Below are positions 55,126 to 63,770 of a stretch of DNA of 64,000 nt, piece after piece. The stretch is from contig NZ_QMEK01000001.1 of NCBI RefSeq assembly GCF_003390845.1, positions 2,007,385-2,071,384 of the forward strand, in the 5' to 3' direction. This DNA comes from Tropicimonas sp. IMCC34043 (GTDB lineage Bacteria; Pseudomonadota; Alphaproteobacteria; Rhodobacterales; Rhodobacteraceae). The translations under genes and the position numbers were made by a program. The notes below the pieces were generated by a model. That model worked only from the letters and a program-made list of their open reading frames with translations. It searched no databases and had not been told where the DNA came from. The stretch's first letter is position 1. The number at the start of each line of letters is the position of its first letter.

Positions 55126-55439
55126 GCCTTCGCCCCTTTCGCCTTCGCGTCTCGGTTGATTCCTTTCGCTGGCTGCAACGTATTGGCGTCGGCCTCAATG
55201 GAAAACCTGTCCACCATTTCTGTGGAAAACTCGGAGGACAAGCCACCGCCAAACCCAAATTTTCGTTGTCCCACGGTGGATTGTACGAAGTGATGAAAAA
55301 AGTGGCATGTCAATAATTGCCTGAAATACATGCATATTTTTTCCAGATCGCGCAAATTGTTGATTTTCTTGAAGGTTTCGTAACGGTTCCGTGAAGCCAT
55401 AGGCGCAGGTGCATAACTTGCCGCAGCGACCACCAGATC
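55126..55439. other. Low-GC intergenic region upstream of uvrC (314 bases)
   Basis: The central part, about 55200-55400, is far poorer in GC than anything near it. On the minus strand, which reads toward uvrC, a TTGACA is seen at 55311-55306 and a TACAAT 22 bases on, too far for a normal spacer. There are runs of T and A, and a TGTGGAAAA one base off a DnaA-box half. No RNA or convincing gene is recognised; an open frame that overlaps the uvrC ATG is thought spurious. Confidence 0.5.
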
Positions 55440-56225
55440 TCACTCCTGCAACAGCACATCGGGCGTCTTCCAGGCGAGGTGCTGACCGCCGTCGACGCAG
55501 AGAAGCTGCCCTGTGACCGCGGGGGCATCGAGGAAGTATCCGAGCGCCGCACAGATGTCCTCGGCGGTCGATCCCCGCCCCAGCAGGCAGGCGGCGCGCT
55601 GGCGGGCAAAGTGCGCCTCGTCCTGGCGCGCGGCGATCAGCGTCGGCCCCGGCCCGATGGCGTTGACGCGCACATCCGGCGCCAGCCCCTGCGCCGCGGT
55701 GCGGGTAAAAGCCCAGAGCGCCATCTTGGCGAGCGTATAGCTCATGAACAGCGGCGTCGGCTTTCGCACCCGCTGGTCGATCAGATTGACCACCAGCGAT
55801 TGCGACAGCGCCTCGCCCTGCCGATCGCGGATGGCGCGCGGCGCCTGGGCGGCAAAGGCCTGGGTCAGAACGACCGGCGCGCGCAGGTTCGATTCCATAT
55901 GCCGGTCCCAGCTGTCGCGGGTGCCGGTCTCGATGGTGTCGGGCTCGAAGATCGAGGCGTTGTTGACCAGCAGCGTCAGCGGACCGCCAAGCGCCGCGAC
56001 CGCCGCAGGCACCAGCGACTGGCTGTCGGCCTCGCGGGTCAGATCGGCCTGGATCGCCTCGGCCCGCCGGCCCATGGCACGGATCTCGGCCACGACCTCC
56101 TCGGCCTCGGCCGCGGCGCCGTGATAGTGCACCACAACATCGTGGCCGCGGCCAGCGAGATACAGCGCCATGGCCCGGCCAAGCCGCCGCGCCGCGCCGG
56201 TTACCAGCGCCCGTTTCTCCGTCAT
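55440..56225 (-). CDS. SDR-family oxidoreductase, pteridine-reductase-like
   Basis: 261 residues. The cofactor motif TGAARRLGRAMA, with Arg-Arg, is characteristic of pteridine reductase/FolM-like SDRs that prefer NADPH; NNAS and YTLAK (catalytic Tyr and Lys) are present. A role in dihydropterin or dihydrofolate reduction is likely but not certain. ATG 56225 follows GCGAGG. Ends 4 bases before the low-GC region. Confidence 0.82.
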   Translation of the reverse strand: MTEKRALVTGAARRLGRAMALYLAGRGHDVVVHYHGAAAEAEEVVAEIRAMGRRAEAIQADLTREADSQSLVPAAVAALGGPLTLLVNNASIFEPDTIETGTRDSWDRHMESNLRAPVVLTQAFAAQAPRAIRDRQGEALSQSLVVNLIDQRVRKPTPLFMSYTLAKMALWAFTRTAAQGLAPDVRVNAIGPGPTLIAARQDEAHFARQRAACLLGRGSTAEDICAALGYFLDAPAVTGQLLCVDGGQHLAWKTPDVLLQE

Positions 56226-56238
56226 CGCATCCTCGCGG

Positions 56239-57216
56239 TCAGAAAAGAACCAGGAGAACATAAACCACATAGGCACCGGTGAAGGCTACGCCCCAGGGCC
56301 GGGTCAGGTTCCAGCGCAGGAAGACGAACGGAAACAGCACCAGCGCCGACAACAGCATCACCCAGATATCGAAATCGAGAGTCGAGGGTTCGACCGGGAT
56401 CGGCCCGACAAAGCTCGCAATGCCGATGATCGCCAGCATGTTGAACAGGTTCGAGCCAATGACATTGCCAAGCGCCACCTCGGTCTCGCGCCGCAACGCG
56501 GCCATCACGGTGGTTGCAAGCTCGGGCAGCGAGGTTCCGACGGCGACCAGCGTCAGGCCGATGACCGTGTCGGGCACTTCGAGCACCTCGGCGATCCGCA
56601 CCGAGGAATCGACCAGAATGTCGGCACCGAGCGGCAGGCCAACGAGGCCGAGCACCAGATAGAGCAGAATCTTCCATCGCGGCATCGAGGCATCCGCGCC
56701 CTCGACATCCTCGAGCGCGGTCCCGTTGCGTTCGGCTTCCTCGGCGGCGACCCGGACCCCGCGCCGGTGGTTGCGCGCCATCCGCCAGGCATCGAACAGC
56801 ATCACCGCCAGCAGGAACAGCAGCACCGTTCCGTCGATCCAGTTGAACAGGTCGGTATAGGCGAGCCCGATGAAGGCAAAGCTTGCCAGCACCATCATGA
56901 CCCAGATCTTGCGGGTATTGCTTTCGGCCGTGTTCAATCCCGAGATGATCGCCGGGATCCCCAGCACAAGCAGCACGTTGGCGATGTTCGATCCGACCAC
57001 GTTGCCAAGCGCAAGCCCCGGCGCCCCGGTCAGGATCGCCTGGACCGACACCAGCAGCTCGGGCGCCGAGGTCCCGAAGGCGACGATGGTCAGCGACACC
57101 AGCAGGGCCGGGATCCCGATCCTGAGCGCGAGGTTCACCGCGCCCTTCACGAGGGCATCCCCCGAAAGCAGAAGGATCACCAGCCCAAGCGCAGCCAGGG
57201 CCACATCCATCGCCAT
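56239..57216 (-). CDS. Calcium/sodium antiporter (CaCA family)
   Basis: 325 residues in two inverted halves of five helices. The alpha repeats VAFGTSAPELLVS and LVAVGTSLPELATT with following GNVVGSNIAN and GNVIGSNLFN are the ion-binding signatures. YrbG-like exchangers export Ca2+ or related ions. ATG 57216 has AAAGGA eight bases upstream; ATG 57210 is possible. It follows the zinc-ribbon peptide by four bases. Confidence 0.93.
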   Translation of the reverse strand: MAMDVALAALGLVILLLSGDALVKGAVNLALRIGIPALLVSLTIVAFGTSAPELLVSVQAILTGAPGLALGNVVGSNIANVLLVLGIPAIISGLNTAESNTRKIWVMMVLASFAFIGLAYTDLFNWIDGTVLLFLLAVMLFDAWRMARNHRRGVRVAAEEAERNGTALEDVEGADASMPRWKILLYLVLGLVGLPLGADILVDSSVRIAEVLEVPDTVIGLTLVAVGTSLPELATTVMAALRRETEVALGNVIGSNLFNMLAIIGIASFVGPIPVEPSTLDFDIWVMLLSALVLFPFVFLRWNLTRPWGVAFTGAYVVYVLLVLF

Positions 57217-57220
57217 CACG

Positions 57221-57424
57221 TCATTCCTTTCCGCAAGCGCAGCGGCCGGGGCCAACCCGCCAGGCGCCGCAAGCGGGACATTTCCGCGGCTTTGGCAGCG
57301 CGTGCCCCTTGGCCTTGCCCTTGTCCTTGCGGCCGGTCCCGGCCCCGCCAGGCCAGCGCAGCCGACCGGCGAACGCCATCAGCGCCATGCCGACAAGAAA
57401 AAGGGTGACGATCTTGATCAGCAC
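57221..57424 (-). CDS. Small membrane zinc-ribbon protein
   Basis: 67 residues from GTG 57424, which abuts the S49 peptidase stop (TGA followed at once by GTG). One helix (3-20) is followed by a basic linker and a C-terminal ribbon KCPACGAW...CACGKE with four Cys. Likely binds zinc. Found between an S49 peptidase and the CaCA antiporter, so co-expressed with both. Function unknown. Confidence 0.72.
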   Translation of the reverse strand: MLIKIVTLFLVGMALMAFAGRLRWPGGAGTGRKDKGKAKGHALPKPRKCPACGAWRVGPGRCACGKE

Positions 57425-58219
57425 TCAAAGACCATGGCGGGCCCAGAGCGCCCGCTCTTCCAGTTCTGCCGACAAGCCTGCGACGGCTTCGATCCCGAAC
57501 CGCCGCAGCAGCCCGCGGCGCGGGCCGTAGACGGCGAATCTGACCTTGTCGCCATGGCGCTGCTTCATCACCGGCACCAAATGTCCAACCGCGTCGGCAA
57601 GGCCCGCCTCGATCGCCCGATCCCCGACCCAGACCTCGCCGGTGAACAGCGCGCGCGCCTGATCCAGCCGGTCTCCGCGGCGGGTTTTCACATGGGCGAT
57701 GAAGTTCTGGTGGATCTGTTCCTGCAACGCCGTCAGCCGGGCCACATCCTCGGGCCTCTCAGGCCGGAACGGGTCGAGGAAACTTTTTGACTCGCCGGCC
57801 GCGTGAACCCGCCGCTCGACCCCGACCTTCGCGATCAGGTCCTGCAGACCGAAGGACGCCGAAATCACGCCGATCGAGCCAACCAGAGAATTCTCGTCCA
57901 CCACGATATCGTCGGCCGCACAGGCCAGCCAATAGCCGCCCGAGGCGGCCAGATCCTCGACAAAGGCCGTGACGGGGATGCGCTTTTCATCGGCCAGACG
58001 GCGGATTCGGGCCGCAATTAGCGAGGATTGGGCGGGCGAGCCCCCGGGGCTGTTGATCACCAGCGCCACCGCGACCGGCTTGCTGCGCCGGAACGCCCGC
58101 TCGATCATATCGGCGGTGCCGGAATCGTTCAGCCCCCGCGCGCCTTGCGCGATCATCCCGCTCAGTCGAACGACCGAGACGACTGGGGGTTTGGGCAGGA
58201 ATGGAAGGAAATGCTTCAT
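57425..58219 (-). CDS. S49-family (SppA-like) peptidase
   Basis: 264 residues. A short SppA-type serine peptidase with a Ser-Lys dyad: Ser93 (AASGGYWLA) and Lys145 (GESKSFLDPF). Digests signal peptides and membrane fragments. The N-terminus lacks a clear transmembrane helix. ATG 58219 chosen; the weak GGGT upstream leaves some doubt. Confidence 0.88.
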   Translation of the reverse strand: MKHFLPFLPKPPVVSVVRLSGMIAQGARGLNDSGTADMIERAFRRSKPVAVALVINSPGGSPAQSSLIAARIRRLADEKRIPVTAFVEDLAASGGYWLACAADDIVVDENSLVGSIGVISASFGLQDLIAKVGVERRVHAAGESKSFLDPFRPERPEDVARLTALQEQIHQNFIAHVKTRRGDRLDQARALFTGEVWVGDRAIEAGLADAVGHLVPVMKQRHGDKVRFAVYGPRRGLLRRFGIEAVAGLSAELEERALWARHGL

Positions 58220-58324
58220 GATGACCCATGTAGGCTGCCGCGCTACTGCCGACAAGGCGCGGCGACACAGCGCCCGGCCGCTGCGGCCCGCCAGCCGCGC
58301 GATACCGCCGCCACAGCCTCGGGT

Positions 58325-59578
58325 TCAGTCCGCGGGCAGCACGAGAATGGCGCGAAAATCGTTCACATTCGTCAGCGTCGGGCCGGTGACGACCTGATTG
58401 CCAAGCCCGGCAAAGAAGCTGTGGGCATCGTTGCGGTCCAGCGCCGCGGCAGGGTCGAGCCCGGCCGCGCGCGCGCGGGCCAGCGTGTCTGGCCCGATCA
58501 CGGCGCCTGCGACCTCGGCCGCGCCGTCGACCCCGTCGGTGTCGCAGGCAAGCGCATGGATCCCCGGCGCGCCGTCAAGTTCCAGCGCCAGCGCCAGCAC
58601 GAATTCGGCATTGGGTCCGCCGACCCCGTCACCCCGCCGCGTCACCGTCAACTCGCCGCCCGAAAGCAGCAGAACCGGCGCCGCGCCGCGCGCAGCCAGA
58701 GCCGCTCTCGCCTGCACCGCTGCCACCTCGCGCGCCTCGCCCTCCAGCGCATCGCCGAGGTTCTGCACCGCGCAGCCCGCCGCCTCGGCCAATGCCGCTG
58801 CGGCCGCCAGCGATTGCGACGGCGCCGCGACGACCCGGTTTTCGACCCGTGAGAGCCGCGGATCGCCGGGCGGGATCACGCCGGTCTTTCCGGCCAGAAC
58901 CTCGATCACGGATTGTGGCGCCGCGATGCCCCAGCGCTCGATGATCGCGCGCGCCTCGGCCGCCGTGCTGGCGTCGCCCACCGTCGGCCCCGACCCGATA
59001 AAGGCCGGATCGTCCCCCGGTACGTCCGAGATCATCAGCGCCAGCATCCGCGCCGGATAGGCTGCCGCGGCAAGCTGGCCGCCCTTTACCCGGCTCAGGT
59101 GCTTGCGCAAGGTGTTCATCCGGTCAATGGGCGCGCCCGAGGCCAGAAGTGCCGCGTTGACCGCCTGTTTTTCGGTGAGCGTGATCGCCCCCGCCGGCTG
59201 CACCAGCAGCGCCGAGGCGCCGCCCGAGATCAGCGCCAGCACGAAATCGTCCTCGCCAAGTTCGGCCAGCAGACCCAGCATCCGCGCCGTCGCCTCAAGC
59301 CCTGCCGCGTCGGGCACCGGGTGGGCCGCTTCGACGATCTCGATGCCCTCGCAAGGCCGGCCATAGCCGTAGCGCGTGATCACCAGCCCCTCGCAAGGAC
59401 CCCAGTGGCTTTCGACCGCCTCGGCCATCCGGGCCGAAGCCTTGCCGGCGCCGATCACCAGAACGCGGCCATCGGGCCTATCGGGCAACTGCGCTGGGAT
59501 CATCGCCATCGGGTCGGCCACCTCGACAGCGCGATCAAACAGCCGACGCAGAAGACCCTCAGACTCGCTCAGTGCCAC
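58325..59578 (-). CDS. Glycerate 2-kinase (DUF4147/MOFRL)
   Basis: 417 residues from GTG 59578. VLVIGAGKASARMA at the N-terminus (DUF4147), SGGASALL and the C-terminal MOFRL region with ACDTDGVDGAAEVAGA are all typical. It phosphorylates D-glycerate for the serine or glyoxylate routes. The GTG overlaps the stop of the small upstream frame. GTG is one base into the last codon there, a coupling pattern. Confidence 0.88.
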   Translation of the reverse strand: MALSESEGLLRRLFDRAVEVADPMAMIPAQLPDRPDGRVLVIGAGKASARMAEAVESHWGPCEGLVITRYGYGRPCEGIEIVEAAHPVPDAAGLEATARMLGLLAELGEDDFVLALISGGASALLVQPAGAITLTEKQAVNAALLASGAPIDRMNTLRKHLSRVKGGQLAAAAYPARMLALMISDVPGDDPAFIGSGPTVGDASTAAEARAIIERWGIAAPQSVIEVLAGKTGVIPPGDPRLSRVENRVVAAPSQSLAAAAALAEAAGCAVQNLGDALEGEAREVAAVQARAALAARGAAPVLLLSGGELTVTRRGDGVGGPNAEFVLALALELDGAPGIHALACDTDGVDGAAEVAGAVIGPDTLARARAAGLDPAAALDRNDAHSFFAGLGNQVVTGPTLTNVNDFRAILVLPAD

Positions 59579-59742
59579 CGGGCGCCGGCCCGCGCCAGGC
59601 TCGCGGCCGTCGCGATCAGCGTTGAAATCTCGCCCGGCGCAAACTCCGGCTTGCCGATGTCGCGGCGCGCGGAGGCGTTCAGGCCCTCGGCTTTGTCCGG
59701 CGCTTCGGTGTCGTGGTTGCGTTGCGGCGTAACGTGGTCCAT
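59569..59742 (-). CDS. Putative 57-residue protein coupled to glycerate kinase
   Basis: ATG 59742 has GAAGG eight bases upstream, and the stop overlaps the glycerate kinase GTG. The sequence is polar at the start (DHVTPQRNHDTEAPDKAE) and Ala-rich at the end. No family known. The ribosome site and coupling are the only support, so it may be a translated leader. Confidence 0.5.
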   Translation of the reverse strand: MDHVTPQRNHDTEAPDKAEGLNASARRDIGKPEFAPGEISTLIATAASLARAGARWH

Positions 59743-59973
59743 GTCGCCATCCTTCGACCGATCGTTTGGCGCGGCGCTGCGGGTCGGTCGGGCCACCCGG
59801 GATCGGGGGAGGCCGCCTGGTGCGCCGTCAGCACCAGTGTCGATCCAGCAGCCGCAGTACACAATGGAGCCACCGTGCGGATCGCCGATTTCCTGCGGTC
59901 GCGCCATTGTCGCGCTGAAAAAACCGGCAAGGCGCCAAGAAAATGGTCGTTCCGGCGTGGATCGGACGCCAGT

Positions 59974-60411
59974 TCAGCGCCGCGCAGCCGGATCCTCGCC
60001 TTCCGCCGCGGGGTCAGCCCCCTCGTTGGGGTCCTGCTTTCCATCGGGTTCCAGCCCAAGGTCCATCCGCGCCCGATGAATCAGGTGGCCGGCGACAGCA
60101 CTGGCAAGCGCAACGAACAGCCCGATCCCCACAACCAGATAAAGGACGGTGAAAAGCTTGGCCGCCGCCGTTGTCGGCACCAGATCGCCATAGCCGACAG
60201 TCGCGATGGTCACGGCCGAGAAATAGAGCGAATCGACCGCGCTCCACCCCTCCAATCGCGAATAGACAACGGCCGCGATCATCACCACCGTCGCGGTCAG
60301 CCCCATCAGGATCCGCACCCCGGGGTCGAGAATCGCCTCGAAAAACCCCGCCATCACGTCGCGGCCGTTGTGAATCGCGCCGCGCCGACGCTTCTTCGCC
60401 GGGCCGCTCAT
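59974..60411 (-). CDS. Potassium-channel-family protein (two-TM)
   Basis: 145 residues. TM1 (about 33-50), pore loop with the K+ filter TVGYGD (71-76), TM2 (about 86-108), and a short acidic tail. Two-TM channels of this kind form tetramers. ATG overlaps the stop of the AI-2E-family gene (ATGA). Confidence 0.88.
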   Translation of the reverse strand: MSGPAKKRRRGAIHNGRDVMAGFFEAILDPGVRILMGLTATVVMIAAVVYSRLEGWSAVDSLYFSAVTIATVGYGDLVPTTAAAKLFTVLYLVVGIGLFVALASAVAGHLIHRARMDLGLEPDGKQDPNEGADPAAEGEDPAARR

Positions 60412-61478
60412 GCCTCGCGCTCCGTGACAGGCGGCTCGTCGCCGATCCGGTCCGACAGCAGAACGGCGATGAAACGCGTCCCCGGGAAGGCCGCGCAGAT
60501 TATGGCGATCATCGAGGTCATGGGAACCGCCAGGATTGCCCCGGGAATGCCCCAGAGTGCGGCCCAGAGCGACAGCGCCAGCAGCACCACGAAGGGCGAA
60601 AGGTTGAGTTGCCGTCCAATCATCTTCGGCTCCAACACATTGCCGACATAGATCTGCGCCGCCGCCAGAAGACCGCCCAGCAGCAGCGTCGTGGTGATCG
60701 ACCCGAACTGCGCCAGCGACAGCACCACCGGAAAGGCCACGCCGATCAGCGAGCCGACATAGGGAATATAGTTCATGAGCGCAATTATGACCGCCCAGAA
60801 CAGGGCAAAGTCCACCCCCATCCACCAGAGAATGCAAAAGGATATCACGCCGAGGATCGCGTTGATCAGCGTCTTCACCGCCAGGTATTCGCCAATCCGG
60901 ACGTTGATGTCGGTCAGGATCGCCTGGGTCTGGTGCGCCTGCTCGGCCTCGAGAGCGGCCTCGAGCTTGCGGCTGAAGCTGTGGCGTTCGCCGAACAGGA
61001 ACCCGGCATAGACGACGATCAGAAAGACCGAGCCGCCAAAGCTGGTGAGCGAGCCGAGGAAGATCCGCAGCACAAGCTGGACATCCATCCGTTCGACCGT
61101 CAGCGACCGGATTTCCTGCCACGAGGGGATGTCGGGCAGACCGAACATCACCGCAATTCCGGTTACCGCCGCGTCGAGGTTCTGCTGATAGACCTCGGCC
61201 ACGGCCAGAAGCTGATCGACCGTCACCGCAACCACCAGCACGATCCCCAGCAGCACCAGCGTGAAACCGGCCAGCATCGTCAGCGGCGGCACCCAGGCCG
61301 GCAGCCGGCGGAACAGCGGCAACCGCGAGATTGCCGCGCTGCCCGAATGCAGGATGTAGACCGAGATCACCGCGGTAAAGACCGGCAGGAAGATCCCCTT
61401 GCCGATGACCAGCAGCCAGCCGACCATGATCACCAGGGCAAGCCCCAGCACGGTGTTGAAAAGCCGGGCATTGGGCAT
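60408..61478 (-). CDS. AI-2E family transporter (PerM/TqsA-like)
   Basis: 356 residues, about eight helices with the family's central periplasmic-like loop. LMNYIPYVGSLIG and EPKMIGRQLNLSPFVVLLAL are the conserved C-terminal parts. Substrate unproven: members export AI-2, or act as Na+/H+ antiporters. Coupled to the K+-channel gene. Confidence 0.9.
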   Translation of the reverse strand: MPNARLFNTVLGLALVIMVGWLLVIGKGIFLPVFTAVISVYILHSGSAAISRLPLFRRLPAWVPPLTMLAGFTLVLLGIVLVVAVTVDQLLAVAEVYQQNLDAAVTGIAVMFGLPDIPSWQEIRSLTVERMDVQLVLRIFLGSLTSFGGSVFLIVVYAGFLFGERHSFSRKLEAALEAEQAHQTQAILTDINVRIGEYLAVKTLINAILGVISFCILWWMGVDFALFWAVIIALMNYIPYVGSLIGVAFPVVLSLAQFGSITTTLLLGGLLAAAQIYVGNVLEPKMIGRQLNLSPFVVLLALSLWAALWGIPGAILAVPMTSMIAIICAAFPGTRFIAVLLSDRIGDEPPVTEREA

Positions 61479-61696
61479 CGACCGACGGGCCTCCGGAAGC
61501 TCTTGCAGGTAAACGCGCGCAATCTAGGCGAAGGGTCCGCGGTTGAACAGCGCGCAGGGTTGTCCGGGCATCGACGCGCGGCATTCCGCCCCGCGGCCTG
61601 ACCGCCATTTCCCAAGCGACGGGCCGGTGCCGAAGCACGCGCCCTCGGGGCCGCCGCAGCGCTTGTCGGCCGCGCGCCCCGGCCGTTTGAAACAAT

Positions 61697-61725
61697 GGAG
61701 CCGCGGCCACGCGGGCCACGGCTCC
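61697..61725 (-). terminator. Hairpin after the SHOCT gene
   Basis: GGAGCCGCGGC and GCCACGGCTCC form an 11-bp stem with one G-U pair. On the minus strand it is followed by ATTGTTTC. Confidence 0.6.
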
Positions 61726-61764
61726 GGTCCCGGTCGGGATTTCGGATCCCCCGCGGGGTCCGGC

Positions 61765-62142
61765 TCAGCCCAGCAGCTTCGACTTCTGGGCGGCGAATTC
61801 TGCCTCGGTGATGACGCCCTTTTCGCGCAGCTCGGCAAGCTTGGTCAGTTCGTCTGCGGTCGAATGCGAGCCTGCGACATGGCGGATATAGGCCTTGCGT
61901 TCATTTTCTACCGCCTCATGCGTCGCACGCTGGCGTGCGCGCATCTCGTCGCCGCGCAGCAGGATGTACATCAGCACGCCAAGCCAGGGCAGGATCATCA
62001 CGCCCAGAAGCCACAGCGCCTTGCCCCAGCCGCTGATGTCGTCGCTCGCGAAGATGTCGGCAATGACCGAGATCAGGACCCAGATCCATGCCACCAGCAG
62101 GAAAACCAGGAAGATGGACCAGAGAATGTGAAATAGCGGCAT
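61765..62142 (-). CDS. PLDc_N/SHOCT-domain membrane protein
   Basis: 125 residues. Two helices (about 4-28 and 38-60, the latter WLLGVMILPWLGVLMYILLRG, PLDc_N-type), then a C-terminal SHOCT motif (LTKLAELREKGVITEAEFAAQKSKLLG). Function unknown. AAGGAGG precedes ATG 62142. Confidence 0.9.
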   Translation of the reverse strand: MPLFHILWSIFLVFLLVAWIWVLISVIADIFASDDISGWGKALWLLGVMILPWLGVLMYILLRGDEMRARQRATHEAVENERKAYIRHVAGSHSTADELTKLAELREKGVITEAEFAAQKSKLLG

Positions 62143-62466
62143 CGCTGCCTCCTTGTTGCGTTTGGAACTGTGTGACTGGCCATGCGGGCAGCCAGGAACC
62201 ATGACGGCGTTCCGGACGGATCCGGTGACAGCCTACTACCCGCAAAAGGCGATCCCGGCGCGCAGGTCAAGAAACATCTCATCGCTTAACAAGGGACATC
62301 TCATGAATCGCCCCTCGATCCCGATCCCGCATTTCATCCTTGCCAATACGCTCGGCCTTCGGCTTGCAGCCTCACGGCAAAAGGGCGGAACCGGAATGGG
62401 CCGCCCTTTTGCCTGTTCGGACAGTTTGTCAGGGATTGCAGCGGCAGGGCGCCGCCGCAAATGCCG
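62143..62466. other. Gene-free stretch (324 bases) between the SHOCT and lipoprotein genes
   Basis: Contains the SHOCT promoter region, a strong bidirectional hairpin (62377-62412), and a short plus-strand frame from ATG 62303 with AAGGGA upstream that soon runs into the hairpin. No RNA family is recognised. Confidence 0.5.
62377..62412. terminator. Bidirectional intrinsic terminator
   Basis: GCAAAAGGGCGG and CCGCCCTTTTGC form a perfect 12-bp stem with a 12-nt loop. A-runs and T-runs on each arm make it usable on both strands; it ends the minus-strand lipoprotein gene and any plus-strand transcript. Confidence 0.75.
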
Positions 62467-63027
62467 TCACCGCCCCGGCCGCACCGCGACCGCCATTTCC
62501 TGTTCGATCACCACCGCGACGCGGTCGCCGGGGTTGCGCGCCTCGGCAAAGACACGCATCTCGCGCGGCACTGTGACAGTGCGTTCGGTGCCGTCGTCGA
62601 GCCGGACCTTCGCCAGGTGGGTCCGCCGGTCGTAAGACAGGAACTCGACCACGCCGGTCAGCGTCCCGGCCATGCCGGCGCCGGGCCGCTGCCCCGGGGC
62701 CGCGCGCGCCGTCACAACCTCGCCCGTGGCATCGCCCGGGTCGTTGGGGTTTGCCATGCCGACCGCGACCGATTCGAAATAGTCGAGCGAGATCCGGTCG
62801 CCCGGCTCCAGTTCGCCAAAGTTCTTGACCTGCGGGCCGGCCCGGAATGTCACGGTCGCGGTATCCCCGCGAACGGTGAACAGCCGGTTCTTGGCGTCGA
62901 TCGATTCGATCGTCCCGTTCAGCGACACGGACTCGGTCGTCTTCGCGTGGTCGCGATTGATGACCAGCGCGTCGCAGGCACTGACGAACAGCAGCGTCGC
63001 AAGCGCCAATGCGATCTTGATGAACAT
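62467..63027 (-). CDS. Putative lipoprotein with beta-rich domain
   Basis: 186 residues. Lipoprotein signal MFIKIALALATLLFVSAC, lipidated Cys18. Mature part is beta-rich: NGTIESIDAKNRLFTVRGD and TGVVEFLSYDRRTHLAKVRLDDG look like two OB-like strands. Function unknown. Confidence 0.8.
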   Translation of the reverse strand: MFIKIALALATLLFVSACDALVINRDHAKTTESVSLNGTIESIDAKNRLFTVRGDTATVTFRAGPQVKNFGELEPGDRISLDYFESVAVGMANPNDPGDATGEVVTARAAPGQRPGAGMAGTLTGVVEFLSYDRRTHLAKVRLDDGTERTVTVPREMRVFAEARNPGDRVAVVIEQEMAVAVRPGR

Positions 63028-63164
63028 TCCTATCCTCCGGATGTCTCGGGGGGCGGCGCAGGGCGCCGCCTGATTGCTGCCAAGCTATGCGACGGGCCGG
63101 GACGAGGGAAGAGCGGAAGGCCGGGTCTCATCGACGCCGAAGCCCGGGGGCCGCGCGCCCGGCC

Positions 63165-63560
63165 CTAGCCCTCTGTCGGCGCGTGGCAGACCGCCTCGAT
63201 ATTGTTGCCATCGGGATCGAGGGCGAAGGCGCCGTAATAGTTCGGATGATACTGCGGCCTCAGACCGGGGGCGCCGTTGTCGCGCCCGCCGGCAGCCATA
63301 GCGGCGGCGTAGAAGGCATCCACCTCGGCCCGGGTCGCTGCGGCAAAGGCCACATGCACCGGTCCGCCCGCCGCCCCGCCGCTGCCGATCCAGAAATACG
63401 GCTTGCCGACGGTACCGAAGCCGACATGGGCGCCGTGCCCGCCGGTCATCTCCTCGGTGACCTCCATTTCCACCGCAATCCCAAGCGGCTTCAGTGCCGC
63501 CTCATAGAAAGCGCGCGCCCCACCGATGTCCGAAACCGTCACGCCCAAATGGTCGATCAT
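63165..63560 (-). CDS. VOC-family (glyoxalase-like) protein
   Basis: 131 residues. DHLGVTVSDIGGARAFYEAAL is the first beta-alpha-beta unit; the second ends ALDPDGNNIEAVCH with a metal-ligand Glu. Reaction not known. AAGGAGG precedes ATG 63560; the upstream in-frame extension is unconserved. Confidence 0.9.
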   Translation of the reverse strand: MIDHLGVTVSDIGGARAFYEAALKPLGIAVEMEVTEEMTGGHGAHVGFGTVGKPYFWIGSGGAAGGPVHVAFAAATRAEVDAFYAAAMAAGGRDNGAPGLRPQYHPNYYGAFALDPDGNNIEAVCHAPTEG

Positions 63561-63633
63561 GGTCAGCCTCCTTGATTTGCCAGGGTCCACGATATTCCCG
63601 GACGTTGGCAGCCGGGCGCGGGAAGTCAAACGG

Positions 63634-63658
63634 AAAGGGCCGCCCCGAAGGGCGGCCC
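63634..63658 (-). terminator. Intrinsic terminator of the tuf unit
   Basis: GGGCCGCC and GGCGGCCC form an 8-bp stem with a 6-nt loop; on the minus strand TTTCC follows. About 50 bases beyond the duplicated tuf tail. Confidence 0.75.
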
Positions 63659-63708
63659 CGAATTCCCCGATCTCCGGGCCGCGCCCGAAGACCGGCGGCT
63701 TCGAGAGA

Positions 63709-63741
63709 TCACTCGATGATCTTGCTGACCACGCCGGCGCC
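63709..63741 (-). pseudogene. Displaced second copy of the tuf 3' end
   Basis: Eleven codons reading [14 protein letters not shown], the EF-Tu C-terminus, repeated 74 bases after the true tuf stop region. The copy uses GTG GTC AGC where tuf uses GTC GTT TCC, and is not in frame with tuf (74 is not a multiple of 3). A remnant of a rearrangement or gene conversion at tuf. Confidence 0.82.
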
Positions 63742-63770
63742 GGCCGCGTCTGCGGTTTCCGCGGACGCGC

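Noticed and set aside
55225..55234. DnaA-box-like TGTGGAAAA suggesting a replication origin
   Set aside because: A single imperfect box and no oriC neighbours (dnaA, parAB, hemE) are present.
53356..55293. 645-codon plus-strand frame opposite uvrC
   Set aside because: Antisense shadow; uvrC is complete on the other strand.
55122..55433. 103-codon minus-strand frame ending on the uvrC start (ATGA)
   Set aside because: It crosses the AT-rich gap, has no ribosome site or family, and its residue make-up follows base composition. More likely leader DNA.
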